A stretch of DNA of 5,786 nucleotides from Myxococcales bacterium UBA5297. GTDB lineage: Bacteria; Myxococcota; Myxococcia; Myxococcales; UBA5297. Under the pieces are notes generated by a model. It had not been told where the DNA came from, ran no database searches, and saw only the letters and a list, made by a program, of their open reading frames with translations. The stretch is from positions 309 to 6,094 of the forward strand of contig DHSB01000105.1 in assembly GCA_002408385.1 (NCBI GenBank), given 5' to 3'. The translations under genes and the position numbers were made by a program. Below, in pieces: positions 1 to 5,786 of the stretch (its first letter is position 1; every line of letters begins with the position of its first letter).

Positions 1-1481
1 GTCGCCACGCCGAGCTCTACAAGACCGGCTCGATGGTTTCGGTGCGCGACCTCAACAGCGCCAACGGGACCTTCATCAACGGCGAGCGGGTGACCGAGTC
101 GCCGCTGTCGCCGGGCGACGTGCTGCGGTTCGGCGTCGTCGAGCTGAGCTACAGCGGCCCGGGTCAGCCGCAAGCGGGCAAAGGTGGCGACCCGAAGCGC
201 AAGAAGCTGATGATCCTCGGAGGCGCGGGAGCTGCGGTGCTGCTGCTGCTCGTGGCCGTGGCCGCGTTGTCGAGCAATCCTCCGCCGGCCGGGGCATTCG
301 ATCCGGGAATTCCGATGGATGCACCGCCAGATGCCGAGGACCCGATCAAGCTGCTCGGCAGGTGCAAGGCGTACGCGGATCCGGAGAACAGCGCGTTCAA
401 CTGGGAGAACGCCGTCGAGACCTGCGGCAAGGCCTACGCGGGCGATCCGGCCCTGACCGAGGCGAAGGTGCACGAGAGACAGGCCAAGCGCGAGCTCGAG
501 TTCGAGAAGCTGCTCGCCGAGGCGAAGCTCAAGATCTCCACCTCGCAGGACGACGCGGCGCTCGACATGTTGGTGAGGATCGACGACTCGTCCAACGCCT
601 TCGGGCGGGCCCACACCATGTTCAAGGAGTCCTCGGAACGGCTCGGCAAGCGCAAGAAGACCGCCTGCAAGACCGACTTCAAGGCGGGCCTCTACGTGCA
701 GGCCTTCGAGTCGTGTAAGCGCTTCCTTGAGGTCACCTGCAACCTGGAGGGCGAGGACGCGGACATCATGAAGCTCTTCGAGCGGTCGGCCCGTCAGGCT
801 GGCAAGTCGTCGAGCTTCACTTGCCCGGAGGCATACGAAAAGTTCGGCAAGCGGATCCAGGACGACGGCAATCGGGCCGAGACGCTCGTCAAGGATTTCT
901 ACGCCGGCAAGGGCATTCCCGAGCGCGAAGTTCACGCACTGATGCTGCAGTACTACCGCGACGGGCGCCCGAAGTATGTCGCGGACAAGCTCAAGGTTCT
1001 GCGCGTGAAGAAGAAGCGCATCTACGCCGATCGCCTCGACGACATCATCCTGCTGCTCGACGTCATCGACGGCCGCTATACCTCGGGCCAGGCGGGCATC
1101 GTGACCGGCGATGCCGACAAGGCCGAGGCGTTCTGGAAGGAAGCCTTCGAGGCTGACGCGAAGCTCGTTCCGCCCAAGCTGCGCAGCTCGCTGGTGAAGG
1201 ACATGGGCGGGCAGCTCGCGAAGGTCTACTTCAAGATCGGCTGGGACCTGTTGCAGAAGGGCAAGCTGAACGAGGCGTTCAAGGCCTTCTATAAGGGGTA
1301 CGAGCACGACCGGTCGAACTCGGACGTTCTGCTGCAGATCGCGGGCATGGAGCGCGAAGCGCGCAAGACTCTGCGGGAGCCTAGCTGCGAGAGCGCGGAC
1401 TTCGCCCTGGCGATCACCATCCCGGGCAGCGGCGTGTACAAGCGCGCCAAGGAGATGAAGCAGGAGCTCGGCTGCCCGTAG
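1..1481 (+). CDS. FHA-domain single-pass membrane protein with a TPR-like, cysteine-containing C-terminal region (5' end outside window)
   Basis: The frame is open to the left edge, and its first full codons (from base 3) read Arg-His-Ala-Glu-Leu. This is the Ser-x-x-His strand of a forkhead-associated domain. The FHA hallmark Asp-Leu-Asn-Ser-Ala-Asn-Gly-Thr-Phe-Ile-Asn-Gly follows at visible residues 16-27. The Met codon at base 33 lies inside this fold and is not the start. FHA domains bind phosphothreonine peptides, often products of Ser/Thr kinases. A Lys-Arg-Lys-Lys patch precedes one hydrophobic helix (residues about 69-89, bases 207-269), so by the positive-inside rule the FHA part is cytoplasmic and the rest periplasmic. 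The remaining ~400 residues are helical. A TPR-like pair is clearest near residues 408-441, with weaker ones near 131-155 and 221-246, and a charged possible coiled coil lies near 160-185. All eight visible cysteines (121, 141, 222, 238, 246, 274, 462, 491) fall after the helix, which fits disulfides in an oxidising compartment. The domain order resembles FHA proteins of myxobacterial envelope machines such as GltG of the gliding complex, but no TonB-like part is seen, so no symbol is given. The FHA and membrane calls are firm; the cellular role is unknown. Confidence 0.93.
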   Translation, partial: RHAELYKTGSMVSVRDLNSANGTFINGERVTESPLSPGDVLRFGVVELSYSGPGQPQAGKGGDPKRKKLMILGGAGAAVLLLLVAVAALSSNPPPAGAFDPGIPMDAPPDAEDPIKLLGRCKAYADPENSAFNWENAVETCGKAYAGDPALTEAKVHERQAKRELEFEKLLAEAKLKISTSQDDAALDMLVRIDDSSNAFGRAHTMFKESSERLGKRKKTACKTDFKAGLYVQAFESCKRFLEVTCNLEGEDADIMKLFERSARQAGKSSSFTCPEAYEKFGKRIQDDGNRAETLVKDFYAGKGIPEREVHALMLQYYRDGRPKYVADKLKVLRVKKKRIYADRLDDIILLLDVIDGRYTSGQAGIVTGDADKAEAFWKEAFEADAKLVPPKLRSSLVKDMGGQLAKVYFKIGWDLLQKGKLNEAFKAFYKGYEHDRSNSDVLLQIAGMEREARKTLREPSCESADFALAITIPGSGVYKRAKEMKQELGCP

Positions 1482-1508
1482 CGGGTGTTGCGCGGCTGAC
1501 AAGCTGAT

Positions 1509-1546
1509 GGCCCCGAGCATTGCGCTCAAAGGCCCTCGTTGCTTTT
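1509..1546 (+). terminator. Possible weak intrinsic terminator after the FHA gene
   Basis: Twenty-eight bases past the FHA stop codon, a GGCC arm at 1509-1512 pairs with GGCC at 1531-1534. An inner GAGC/GCTC stem (1515-1518 with 1524-1527) closes a five-base loop, with a small CC/AAA internal loop between the two stems. Four T residues follow at 1543-1546, eight bases after the hairpin. The T-run is short and displaced, so this is a weak candidate; Rho-dependent termination is as likely. On the minus strand the hairpin is not followed by a T-run. A 12-base perfect palindrome, GCTGCGCGCAGC, at 1552-1563 overlaps the stop codon of the opposing gene and could form a 4-bp hairpin in its transcript, but it lacks a T-run too. 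Confidence 0.3.
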
Positions 1547-1562
1547 CGGCCGCTGCGCGCAG

Positions 1563-4500
1563 CTACTCGTCGATGCGCCTGTGGACGAGCAGCAGCCGGT
1601 CATAGGCCCGCGTCGTGCTGCTGGCGACCCGCTGGAGCTCGGCGGCGATGGTCTCGCGCAGCGGATAGGTGCCACTCGTCCCGTAGAGAACGTTGACCAC
1701 CGTCTCCTTGGCGAGGATGGGAATCGCGATCGCCGCCGACCGAGGGTGGTGGCCAACGAAGGCGAGCAGGCGCTTGTCGAGCGACGTCTTGGGCGCCTCC
1801 TGGATGACGGGGGCCCGCGCTTCGATCGTGGCCTGGACAATCGACGGCTGACCGATGGGCAGGGTCAGGCGGTTGAACGCATTGGGGTCGACGAACGGGC
1901 CCTGGCCGCGCCACCCGTCGGCATTTTGGCCGTGGACTGAGAAGAGCAGCGTGGTGACGAAGCGACCCTCTGCGAACCAGAGGAGCGCCTCGGCGAGCTT
2001 CTCGCGATCGGTCGCGCGGCCGAGAAGCTCCTCGACGAGCATCATCCCGGCGGGCGGGCGGTATTCGGGCTCGGGTTCGGGGGGCCCATCCTCCGGAGGC
2101 TCGGGCATCTCGAGCAGCGAAAGCGCCTGCAATGTCACTGGCGCCGGCTGGGCAATCACAGGCGCAACGGGCTCAGGCTCTGCCGGAATGAGCCCAGCGG
2201 CCATGGCAGCGGCGAGCAACTCAGCAGGAGAGGCGAGGTCCTCGCCGGCTGCTGCTACGGCCATTTCCGGTGCGAGCGGCGCTCCAGGCAGATCAGCCGA
2301 TGGCGCGTCGGTTTCCGCCGACACAGGCGCTGAGGCGGGAGTGGTGTCGAGCGCGTCAGCCCAGTCATCCAAAGACGCGAGGGGAGCTTCGGCAGTTACA
2401 CCTTCGCCAGAGGATGCAGACGGCACTGCGTCTGACGAATCCGCCACTACCGAAGCTGCCTCCTGAAGAGCGATCGCAAAGGAGGAATCGGCGGAAGGCG
2501 CCGGGGCGCCTTCGGCGCCCAAAGCGGGTTTATCGACGGGGGCCTCGGCCTGGGGCGCTTCAATCGGGGGCGCCGCGGTTGCGCCGGCCGACGTGGTCTC
2601 GTCGGGAGCGAGGTCCTGGGCAGCTTCGACCGGCGCTGCCGCGTCTTCAACCGCCGCAGTGGTTCGATCGGCGGCGAGGTCAGCATCGACAGCGACATCG
2701 ACCGGAACGGCTTCGACGGGCGCTGCCGCGTCTTCGACGGCCGCAGGGGGTTCGTCGACGACGAGGTCAGCATCGACAGCGACATCGACCGGAACGGCTT
2801 CGACCGGCGCTGCCGCGTCTTCGACGGCCGCAGAGGTTCCATCGGCGGCGAGGTCAGCGTCGACAGCGACATCGACCGGAACGGCTTCGATCGGCGCTGT
2901 CGCTTCTTCGACAACGGCAGGGGTTTCGTCGACGACGAGGTCAGCATCGACAGCGACATCGACCGGAACGACCGGCGCTGCCGCGTCTTCGACGGCCGCA
3001 GCGGTTTCGTCGACGACCTGAGCAGTCGCGGCATCGGTGAAGGCAACGGCCTCATCCAGGTTGACGTCGACTTGCGCTTCCTCGACTGGGGTGGGCGCGG
3101 CTTCGTTCGCCGCAGCCGCATCGTCGACGGGGAGGTCGATCAAGGCTGGAGCTTCGGGAGACACCTGCGCGTCTTCACCCGCCGGGCAAGCGTCGGGCGC
3201 GACTTCGATTTGCGAATCCTCGACCGGCGTGTTCGCAGCTTCGGCTGCTGGAACGGCGTCGTCTACCGCGATATCGACCTGCGTATCCTCGAGCGGTGCG
3301 GGCGCGGTCTCTTCGGCTGGAGCGGTCTCTTCGGCAGGAACGTCGATTAGTGCTGCAGCATCCGTGGGCGCAACGGGCGCGGCTTCGACGGCAAGAGTCG
3401 AGTCGGCCGAGAAGTCGACCTGCGTATCCTCGAGCGGTGCGGGCGCGGTCTCTTCGGCTGGAGCAGCCTCTTCGGCAGGAACGTCGATTAGTGCTGCAGC
3501 ATCCGTGAGCGCAACGGGCGCGGCTTCGACGGCCGGAGTCGAGTCGGCCGAGAAGTCGACCTGCACATCCTCGCTCGACGCGAGTGCGGCTTCTTTGGCT
3601 GTGGCTGAAGCGGCCTCTTCGGCAGGGACGCTGATCAAGGCTGGAGCATCCGTGAGCGGAACGGGCGCGGCTTCAACGGCAAAGGCGGGTTCTTCGGTCG
3701 GGGCGTCGCTGCTCGCACAGCTTGACGGCGCCGACTCGGCGTCCGTGACTCGAGCGGCCTCTTCGACCGCGAGGTCGATTGCGTCGGCGGCTTCATCGAC
3801 AGGCTCGGGCACGGCCTCGACCGCTGGAGCGCTCTCCTCGGCCGCCACATCGATCACGGCGAGGGAATCCTCGACCGGCACGAGATCCGCTTCGACCACG
3901 GGAGCCGCCTCAGTGGCCGCGACGTCGATCCATGCCGGACTATCAGGGATGGCCTCAACTTCGATCGGTGCTGCATCCACCTCGATGTCTGCCGGTTCGA
4001 CGTCAATCAAGCCTGGCACCGTCCCAGCGGGCTCGACCACGCTCGACGCGTCCTCGACCGCCTCTGGCTCCACGTCGATCAGGGCCGGAGCTTCGCGGTC
4101 GACAGGTGAGGACTCAAGTCTTGCGGAGGAACCGCCTGCCAACGCCTCATTCAAGGCAGGCATGTCCTCGATGGGCGCCGGCACGGTCTCCACGGAATAG
4201 CCGTCGTCAACCGGTTCAGGTGCGTCCTCTGCTTGACTATCAGTCGCAGTGAGAACCGCTTCTGCGGCGACGGCCTCGATCGGTGCGGACACGGTCAATT
4301 CGTCGGCGGGCAAGACCTCGACCGCCGCAGATTCGACCACGCCACCTTCAGCTCGGGCAGCAGCTTCAAGCTGCGGCGCCTCGACGTCGGTCGCCGCGGG
4401 CTCAGCCGCGGCTTCCAAATCGATGGGTTGGGCATCCAGCCCGACCAAGACCTCTTCGGTGGGCGGGACAGGAAGCGCGTCGGCGCTCTCGGCTATGGAC

Positions 4501-5786
4501 GGTGCCTCTGCTGTCCATTCGTTGGGAGTGTCGCTGGGCTGCGTGCACTCAACCGGAGCCGAATCGGCAGTCCCCGGGGCGCCCGCGCCTGCCTCGACCG
4601 ATGAAGCAGGCTCTTGCGGAGCAGAGATTGGCGCTCCCGCTGTGAAGTCGCTCGTGGTCGCAGCGGCGGCGGCTGTCTCGGTCGGCTGGTCAAAGCACGA
4701 AGCCCAGGAGTCGTCTCCACCTCCGAGGAGTTGCGGGCCCGCTTCCGGCTCGGGTACGACTTCCTCCGGCTGCTGCGGCGCAGCCGCATGCTCCTCGAGA
4801 CCGATCTCGGAGAAGGCAGCCTCCTCAGCAGGCAGCTCTTCGATTGACGCGACCTCGGGCCCGCTCGCAATAGACGCCGCGGGGAGCGCGTCGTCTGCCA
4901 AAGGCAGCGGCTCGGCCGCAACCTGTTCCGCTTCGGCCGGCGTCTCGCTTGGCTCGGGCTCGGACGTCGGGAGCGCGCTCGCCGCCGGATCGTCAGGCTG
5001 CACAGCCTCGGTCGCCTCTGGCTCGAGCAACACTTCCTCGGTTGCATCCAGCTCGATGTCGAGCATCGGCTCTGGCTCGGTGGCCGGCTCGGGGGCAGGC
5101 GCAGGCATCGGAGTCAACACCGGGACGTCGGCTGTTGCCGCCTGTGGCGCCTGGCGCATCACGAGAGTGACGGGCGGGGTTTCTATCGGTCTGGGAGGCT
5201 GGATGCCGATAGCCACAGAGCGCTTGGCTCCAGGCGCACTTGCGAGGACCGGCGGGCCTTCGCTGACCTCGGGCGCATGCACCGGTGTGCTGCCCGAAGG
5301 AGCCGCAGTGAGCCCTGGGGAAGCGGAAGCCGGAGAGGCCGATGCGGGTGGCGTGTGCGTCAGCCCGTCAACGGGTATGCCCGGAGGAGTGAAGCCGCTT
5401 CTCGGCGTTTGGTCGCCTTTGGGGAGCGATGGAGCACCTCCGAGAACGGGTGGCGCTCCTCCGAGGACGGGCGGCGCACCCGCGGGGTGTCCCTGTTTGC
5501 TTGCCGACAGCCCGAGCGCGGCCCTGCGCGCGGCGGAGGGAGAGGTCACGGCAAGCGGCGCGATGACTGGAGGCGTCGCCACTGGCACCGGCTCTCGAAT
5601 CGGCTGAGGAGTCAGCGCCGGAGGCTGAGAAGCAGCAGGTTGGCCGCCCGAAAGGCCGAGCGCTGCTCGGCGCGAAGCCGAGGCGGCCGACGGCGCCGGC
5701 GTGACAGCAGCTTGAGTTGGCGCACCCTGCTGCGGATGGCCCTGCGGCGCACCTTGCTGTGGATAGCCGGGCGGCATCCCTTGCTG
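1563..5786 (-). CDS. Giant acidic repeat-rich protein with a C-terminal GAF-like domain (5' end outside window)
   Basis: One minus-strand frame runs from the right edge to a TAG at 1563-1565. The Met codon at 5775-5777 is preceded in frame by Gln-Gln-Gly, which continues the Pro-Gln-Gln-Gly pattern just after it, and no spaced ribosome site is seen, so the true start is beyond the window. Counting that Met as residue 1, residues 1-25 are Gln/Gly/Pro-rich. Residues 26-208 are Pro/Ala-rich with scattered Arg and three copies of a short Arg...Gly motif. Residues 209-1239 are Ala/Pro/Glu/Asp/Val-rich, predicted disordered, and contain only seven Lys/Arg. Residues about 1245-1400 are a normal mixed α/β sequence resembling the GAF-like sensor domain found at the end of many myxobacterial proteins. 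Its features include an early helix rich in Leu/Ala, then Gly-Trp-Arg-Gly, Leu-Pro-Ile-Gly-Gln-Pro-Ser, Ala-Ile-Pro-Ile and Val-Leu-Tyr-Gly-Thr. No ligand or catalytic residues can be named, and no signal peptide or membrane helix is visible. Gene and frame are certain. The GAF-like call is from memory of the family, and the biological role is unknown; a scaffold or signalling protein with a long charged spacer is one inference. Confidence 0.93.
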   Translation of the reverse strand, partial: QQGMPPGYPQQGAPQGHPQQGAPTQAAVTPAPSAASASRRAALGLSGGQPAASQPPALTPQPIREPVPVATPPVIAPLAVTSPSAARRAALGLSASKQGHPAGAPPVLGGAPPVLGGAPSLPKGDQTPRSGFTPPGIPVDGLTHTPPASASPASASPGLTAAPSGSTPVHAPEVSEGPPVLASAPGAKRSVAIGIQPPRPIETPPVTLVMRQAPQAATADVPVLTPMPAPAPEPATEPEPMLDIELDATEEVLLEPEATEAVQPDDPAASALPTSEPEPSETPAEAEQVAAEPLPLADDALPAASIASGPEVASIEELPAEEAAFSEIGLEEHAAAPQQPEEVVPEPEAGPQLLGGGDDSWASCFDQPTETAAAAATTSDFTAGAPISAPQEPASSVEAGAGAPGTADSAPVECTQPSDTPNEWTAEAPSIAESADALPVPPTEEVLVGLDAQPIDLEAAAEPAATDVEAPQLEAAARAEGGVVESAAVEVLPADELTVSAPIEAVAAEAVLTATDSQAEDAPEPVDDGYSVETVPAPIEDMPALNEALAGGSSARLESSPVDREAPALIDVEPEAVEDASSVVEPAGTVPGLIDVEPADIEVDAAPIEVEAIPDSPAWIDVAATEAAPVVEADLVPVEDSLAVIDVAAEESAPAVEAVPEPVDEAADAIDLAVEEAARVTDAESAPSSCASSDAPTEEPAFAVEAAPVPLTDAPALISVPAEEAASATAKEAALASSEDVQVDFSADSTPAVEAAPVALTDAAALIDVPAEEAAPAEETAPAPLEDTQVDFSADSTLAVEAAPVAPTDAAALIDVPAEETAPAEETAPAPLEDTQVDIAVDDAVPAAEAANTPVEDSQIEVAPDACPAGEDAQVSPEAPALIDLPVDDAAAANEAAPTPVEEAQVDVNLDEAVAFTDAATAQVVDETAAAVEDAAAPVVPVDVAVDADLVVDETPAVVEEATAPIEAVPVDVAVDADLAADGTSAAVEDAAAPVEAVPVDVAVDADLVVDEPPAAVEDAAAPVEAVPVDVAVDADLAADRTTAAVEDAAAPVEAAQDLAPDETTSAGATAAPPIEAPQAEAPVDKPALGAEGAPAPSADSSFAIALQEAASVVADSSDAVPSASSGEGVTAEAPLASLDDWADALDTTPASAPVSAETDAPSADLPGAPLAPEMAVAAAGEDLASPAELLAAAMAAGLIPAEPEPVAPVIAQPAPVTLQALSLLEMPEPPEDGPPEPEPEYRPPAGMMLVEELLGRATDREKLAEALLWFAEGRFVTTLLFSVHGQNADGWRGQGPFVDPNAFNRLTLPIGQPSIVQATIEARAPVIQEAPKTSLDKRLLAFVGHHPRSAAIAIPILAKETVVNVLYGTSGTYPLRETIAAELQRVASSTTRAYDRLLLVHRRIDE
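1566..2045 (-). other. GAF-like C-terminal domain of the acidic repeat protein
   Basis: These codons (residues about 1245-1404) are the only clearly folded part of the large protein. Lys, Arg, His and aromatic residues return abruptly after more than 1000 residues almost without basic side chains. The order is a helix around Glu-Lys-Leu-Ala-Glu-Ala-Leu-Leu, a β-strand Val-Thr-Thr-Leu-Leu-Phe-Ser-Val, Gly-Trp-Arg-Gly, and the segment Leu-Thr-Leu-Pro-Ile-Gly-Gln-Pro-Ser-Ile-Val. A central helix, paired strands Ala-Ala-Ile-Ala-Ile-Pro-Ile and Val-Val-Asn-Val-Leu-Tyr-Gly, and a closing helix with Leu-Arg-Glu-Thr-Ile-Ala follow. The order matches the GAF-like modules I know from deltaproteobacterial regulatory proteins, which sense unknown ligands or serve as interaction domains. 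A roadblock-like fold is the main alternative. Confidence 0.6.
2616..2963 (-). repeat. Four 87-bp tandem repeats (29-residue units, alternating types)
   Basis: Four consecutive units of exactly 87 bases (348 in all) encode residues 939-1054. On the plus strand the shared segment GAGGTCAGC[A/G]TCGACAGCG starts at 2676, 2763, 2850 and 2937. Each unit opens with Val-Asp-Val-Ala-Val-Asp-Ala-Asp-Leu. The next residues alternate along the protein: Val-Val-Asp-Glu, Ala-Ala-Asp-Gly, Val-Val-Asp-Glu, Ala-Ala-Asp-Arg. The segment just before the array (about 2964-3020) resembles the end of a further unit but lacks six bases, two codons, near 2970. Confidence 0.9.
3280..3561 (-). repeat. Two near-identical 141-bp tandem repeats
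   Basis: The unit at 3280-3420 is repeated directly at 3421-3561, with about five mismatches in 141 bases by eye and no gap. Each unit encodes 47 residues, made of two of the short repeats (24 and 23 residues), containing Val-Asp-Phe-Ser-Ala-Asp-Ser-Thr and Ala-Leu-Ile-Asp-Val-Pro-Ala-Glu-Glu. A third, more diverged copy can be followed on the right to about 3670, where the spacing becomes 147 bases. The high identity implies a recent duplication or gene conversion. Confidence 0.9.
5424..5480 (-). repeat. Short seven-residue tandem repeat in the proline-rich N-terminal region
   Basis: Residues 100-118 read Gly followed by two full copies of Ala-Pro-Pro-Val-Leu-Gly-Gly and a partial third (Ala-Pro-Ser-Leu). 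This is a 21-base period visible on the plus strand as two similar CTCC-GAG-ACGGG blocks. It sits just after the second Arg...Gly motif and is likely a flexible linker. Confidence 0.7.

Larger units (their letters stand above)
2616..4079 (-). repeat. Diverged protein-level tandem repeat, about 23-29 residues per unit
   Basis: Residues 567-1054 of the large protein can be cut into consecutive units that each start with [Ile/Val]-[Asp/Glu]-[Val/Leu/Phe/Ile]. Two to three positions later comes an acidic cluster, then Ala-Pro, and near the end Pro-[Val/Leu]-[Glu/Thr]-[Asp/Glu]. The core hydrophobic residue falls at 567, 591, 617, 642, 667, 715, 740, 764, 787, 811, 834, 857, 880, 903, 939, 968, 997 and 1026. 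Spacings are mostly 23-26 and then 29, with one 48 (two units, middle core lost) and one 36. Ser replaces the core Asp at 715. A lone similar core (Pro-Ile-Asp-Leu) lies at 451-454. The units are far apart at the DNA level except in the two sub-arrays listed separately. The repeat is likely extended or disordered rather than a compact fold, since it is full of Pro and Ala. Confidence 0.75.

Noticed and set aside
33..35. ATG at base 33 as the start of the FHA gene
   Set aside because: The frame is open upstream and encodes Arg-His-Ala-Glu-Leu, a conserved part of the FHA fold, so this Met is internal.
1552..1563. Perfect palindrome GCTGCGCGCAGC as an operator or attachment site
   Set aside because: It overlaps a stop codon in a convergent gap with no promoter nearby, and short G+C palindromes are common in such DNA. 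At most it forms a small hairpin at the 3' end of the transcript.
3072..3350. Plus-strand frame rich in Arg/Gly/Asp as a small basic protein partner of the acidic repeat
   Set aside because: It is the reverse-frame reading of the repeat codons (Asp-Val-Glu gives Arg/Arg-rich text), ends arbitrarily inside the array and has no start signal.
2616..3561. CRISPR-like array, because of regularly spaced near-identical blocks
   Set aside because: The units are in-frame multiples of three within one coding frame, the intervening segments are also related to each other, and no unique spacers exist.
4249..5607. Long plus-strand open frame (452 codons) opposite the large gene, and a similar one at 3037-4200
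   Set aside because: They give monotonous Ser/Ala/Thr/Gly sequence, the expected antisense reading of Ala/Glu/Asp/Pro/Val codons in G+C-rich DNA. No ribosome site, domain or independent composition supports them.
5775..5777. ATG at 5777 (minus strand) as the true start of the large gene
   Set aside because: In-frame Gln-Gln-Gly precedes it and matches the repeat that follows. The purine-rich AAGGG abuts the ATG with no spacing, so it is a poor ribosome site.

Overview
The window is G+C-rich and strongly G/C-biased at third codon positions. It holds parts of two large convergent genes and almost nothing else. Two traits suggest a myxobacterium-like deltaproteobacterium (Myxococcota): a forkhead-associated (FHA) domain tethered to the membrane ahead of a helical-repeat export domain, and a very long Ala/Pro/Glu/Val-rich protein ending in a GAF-like domain. 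This taxonomic reading is inference from style; no marker gene is present.

Positions 1-1481 (+): the 3' part of a gene for an FHA protein. The window opens inside the FHA fold, just before its Arg-His-Ala-Glu-Leu segment. A basic Lys/Arg patch, one transmembrane helix and about 400 residues of helical, TPR-like, cysteine-containing sequence follow. The expected topology is FHA in the cytoplasm and the C-terminal part in the periplasm.

Positions 1482-1562: an 81-base convergent gap with a weak hairpin followed by a short T-run, a possible terminator for the FHA gene.

Positions 1563-5786 (-): one reading frame open to the right edge, so the gene is also cut. At least 1407 codons are visible. 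From its N-terminal side the protein has a Gln/Gly/Pro-rich leader, a Pro/Ala segment with three copies of a short Arg...Ala-[Leu/Ile]-Gly-[Leu/Ile] motif, about 1030 acidic residues with only seven Lys/Arg, and a folded GAF-like C-terminal domain of about 155 residues.

The most notable structure lies inside that acidic region. What looks like featureless low complexity is a long family of diverged tandem repeats of about 23-29 residues with an Ile/Val-Asp-Val core. Two parts of it were re-amplified more recently, and in both the amplified unit is a pair of repeats: a 141-nt unit (24+23 residues) and a 174-nt unit (29+29 residues). The genes are convergent and so not in one operon; no functional link between them can be shown from this window.
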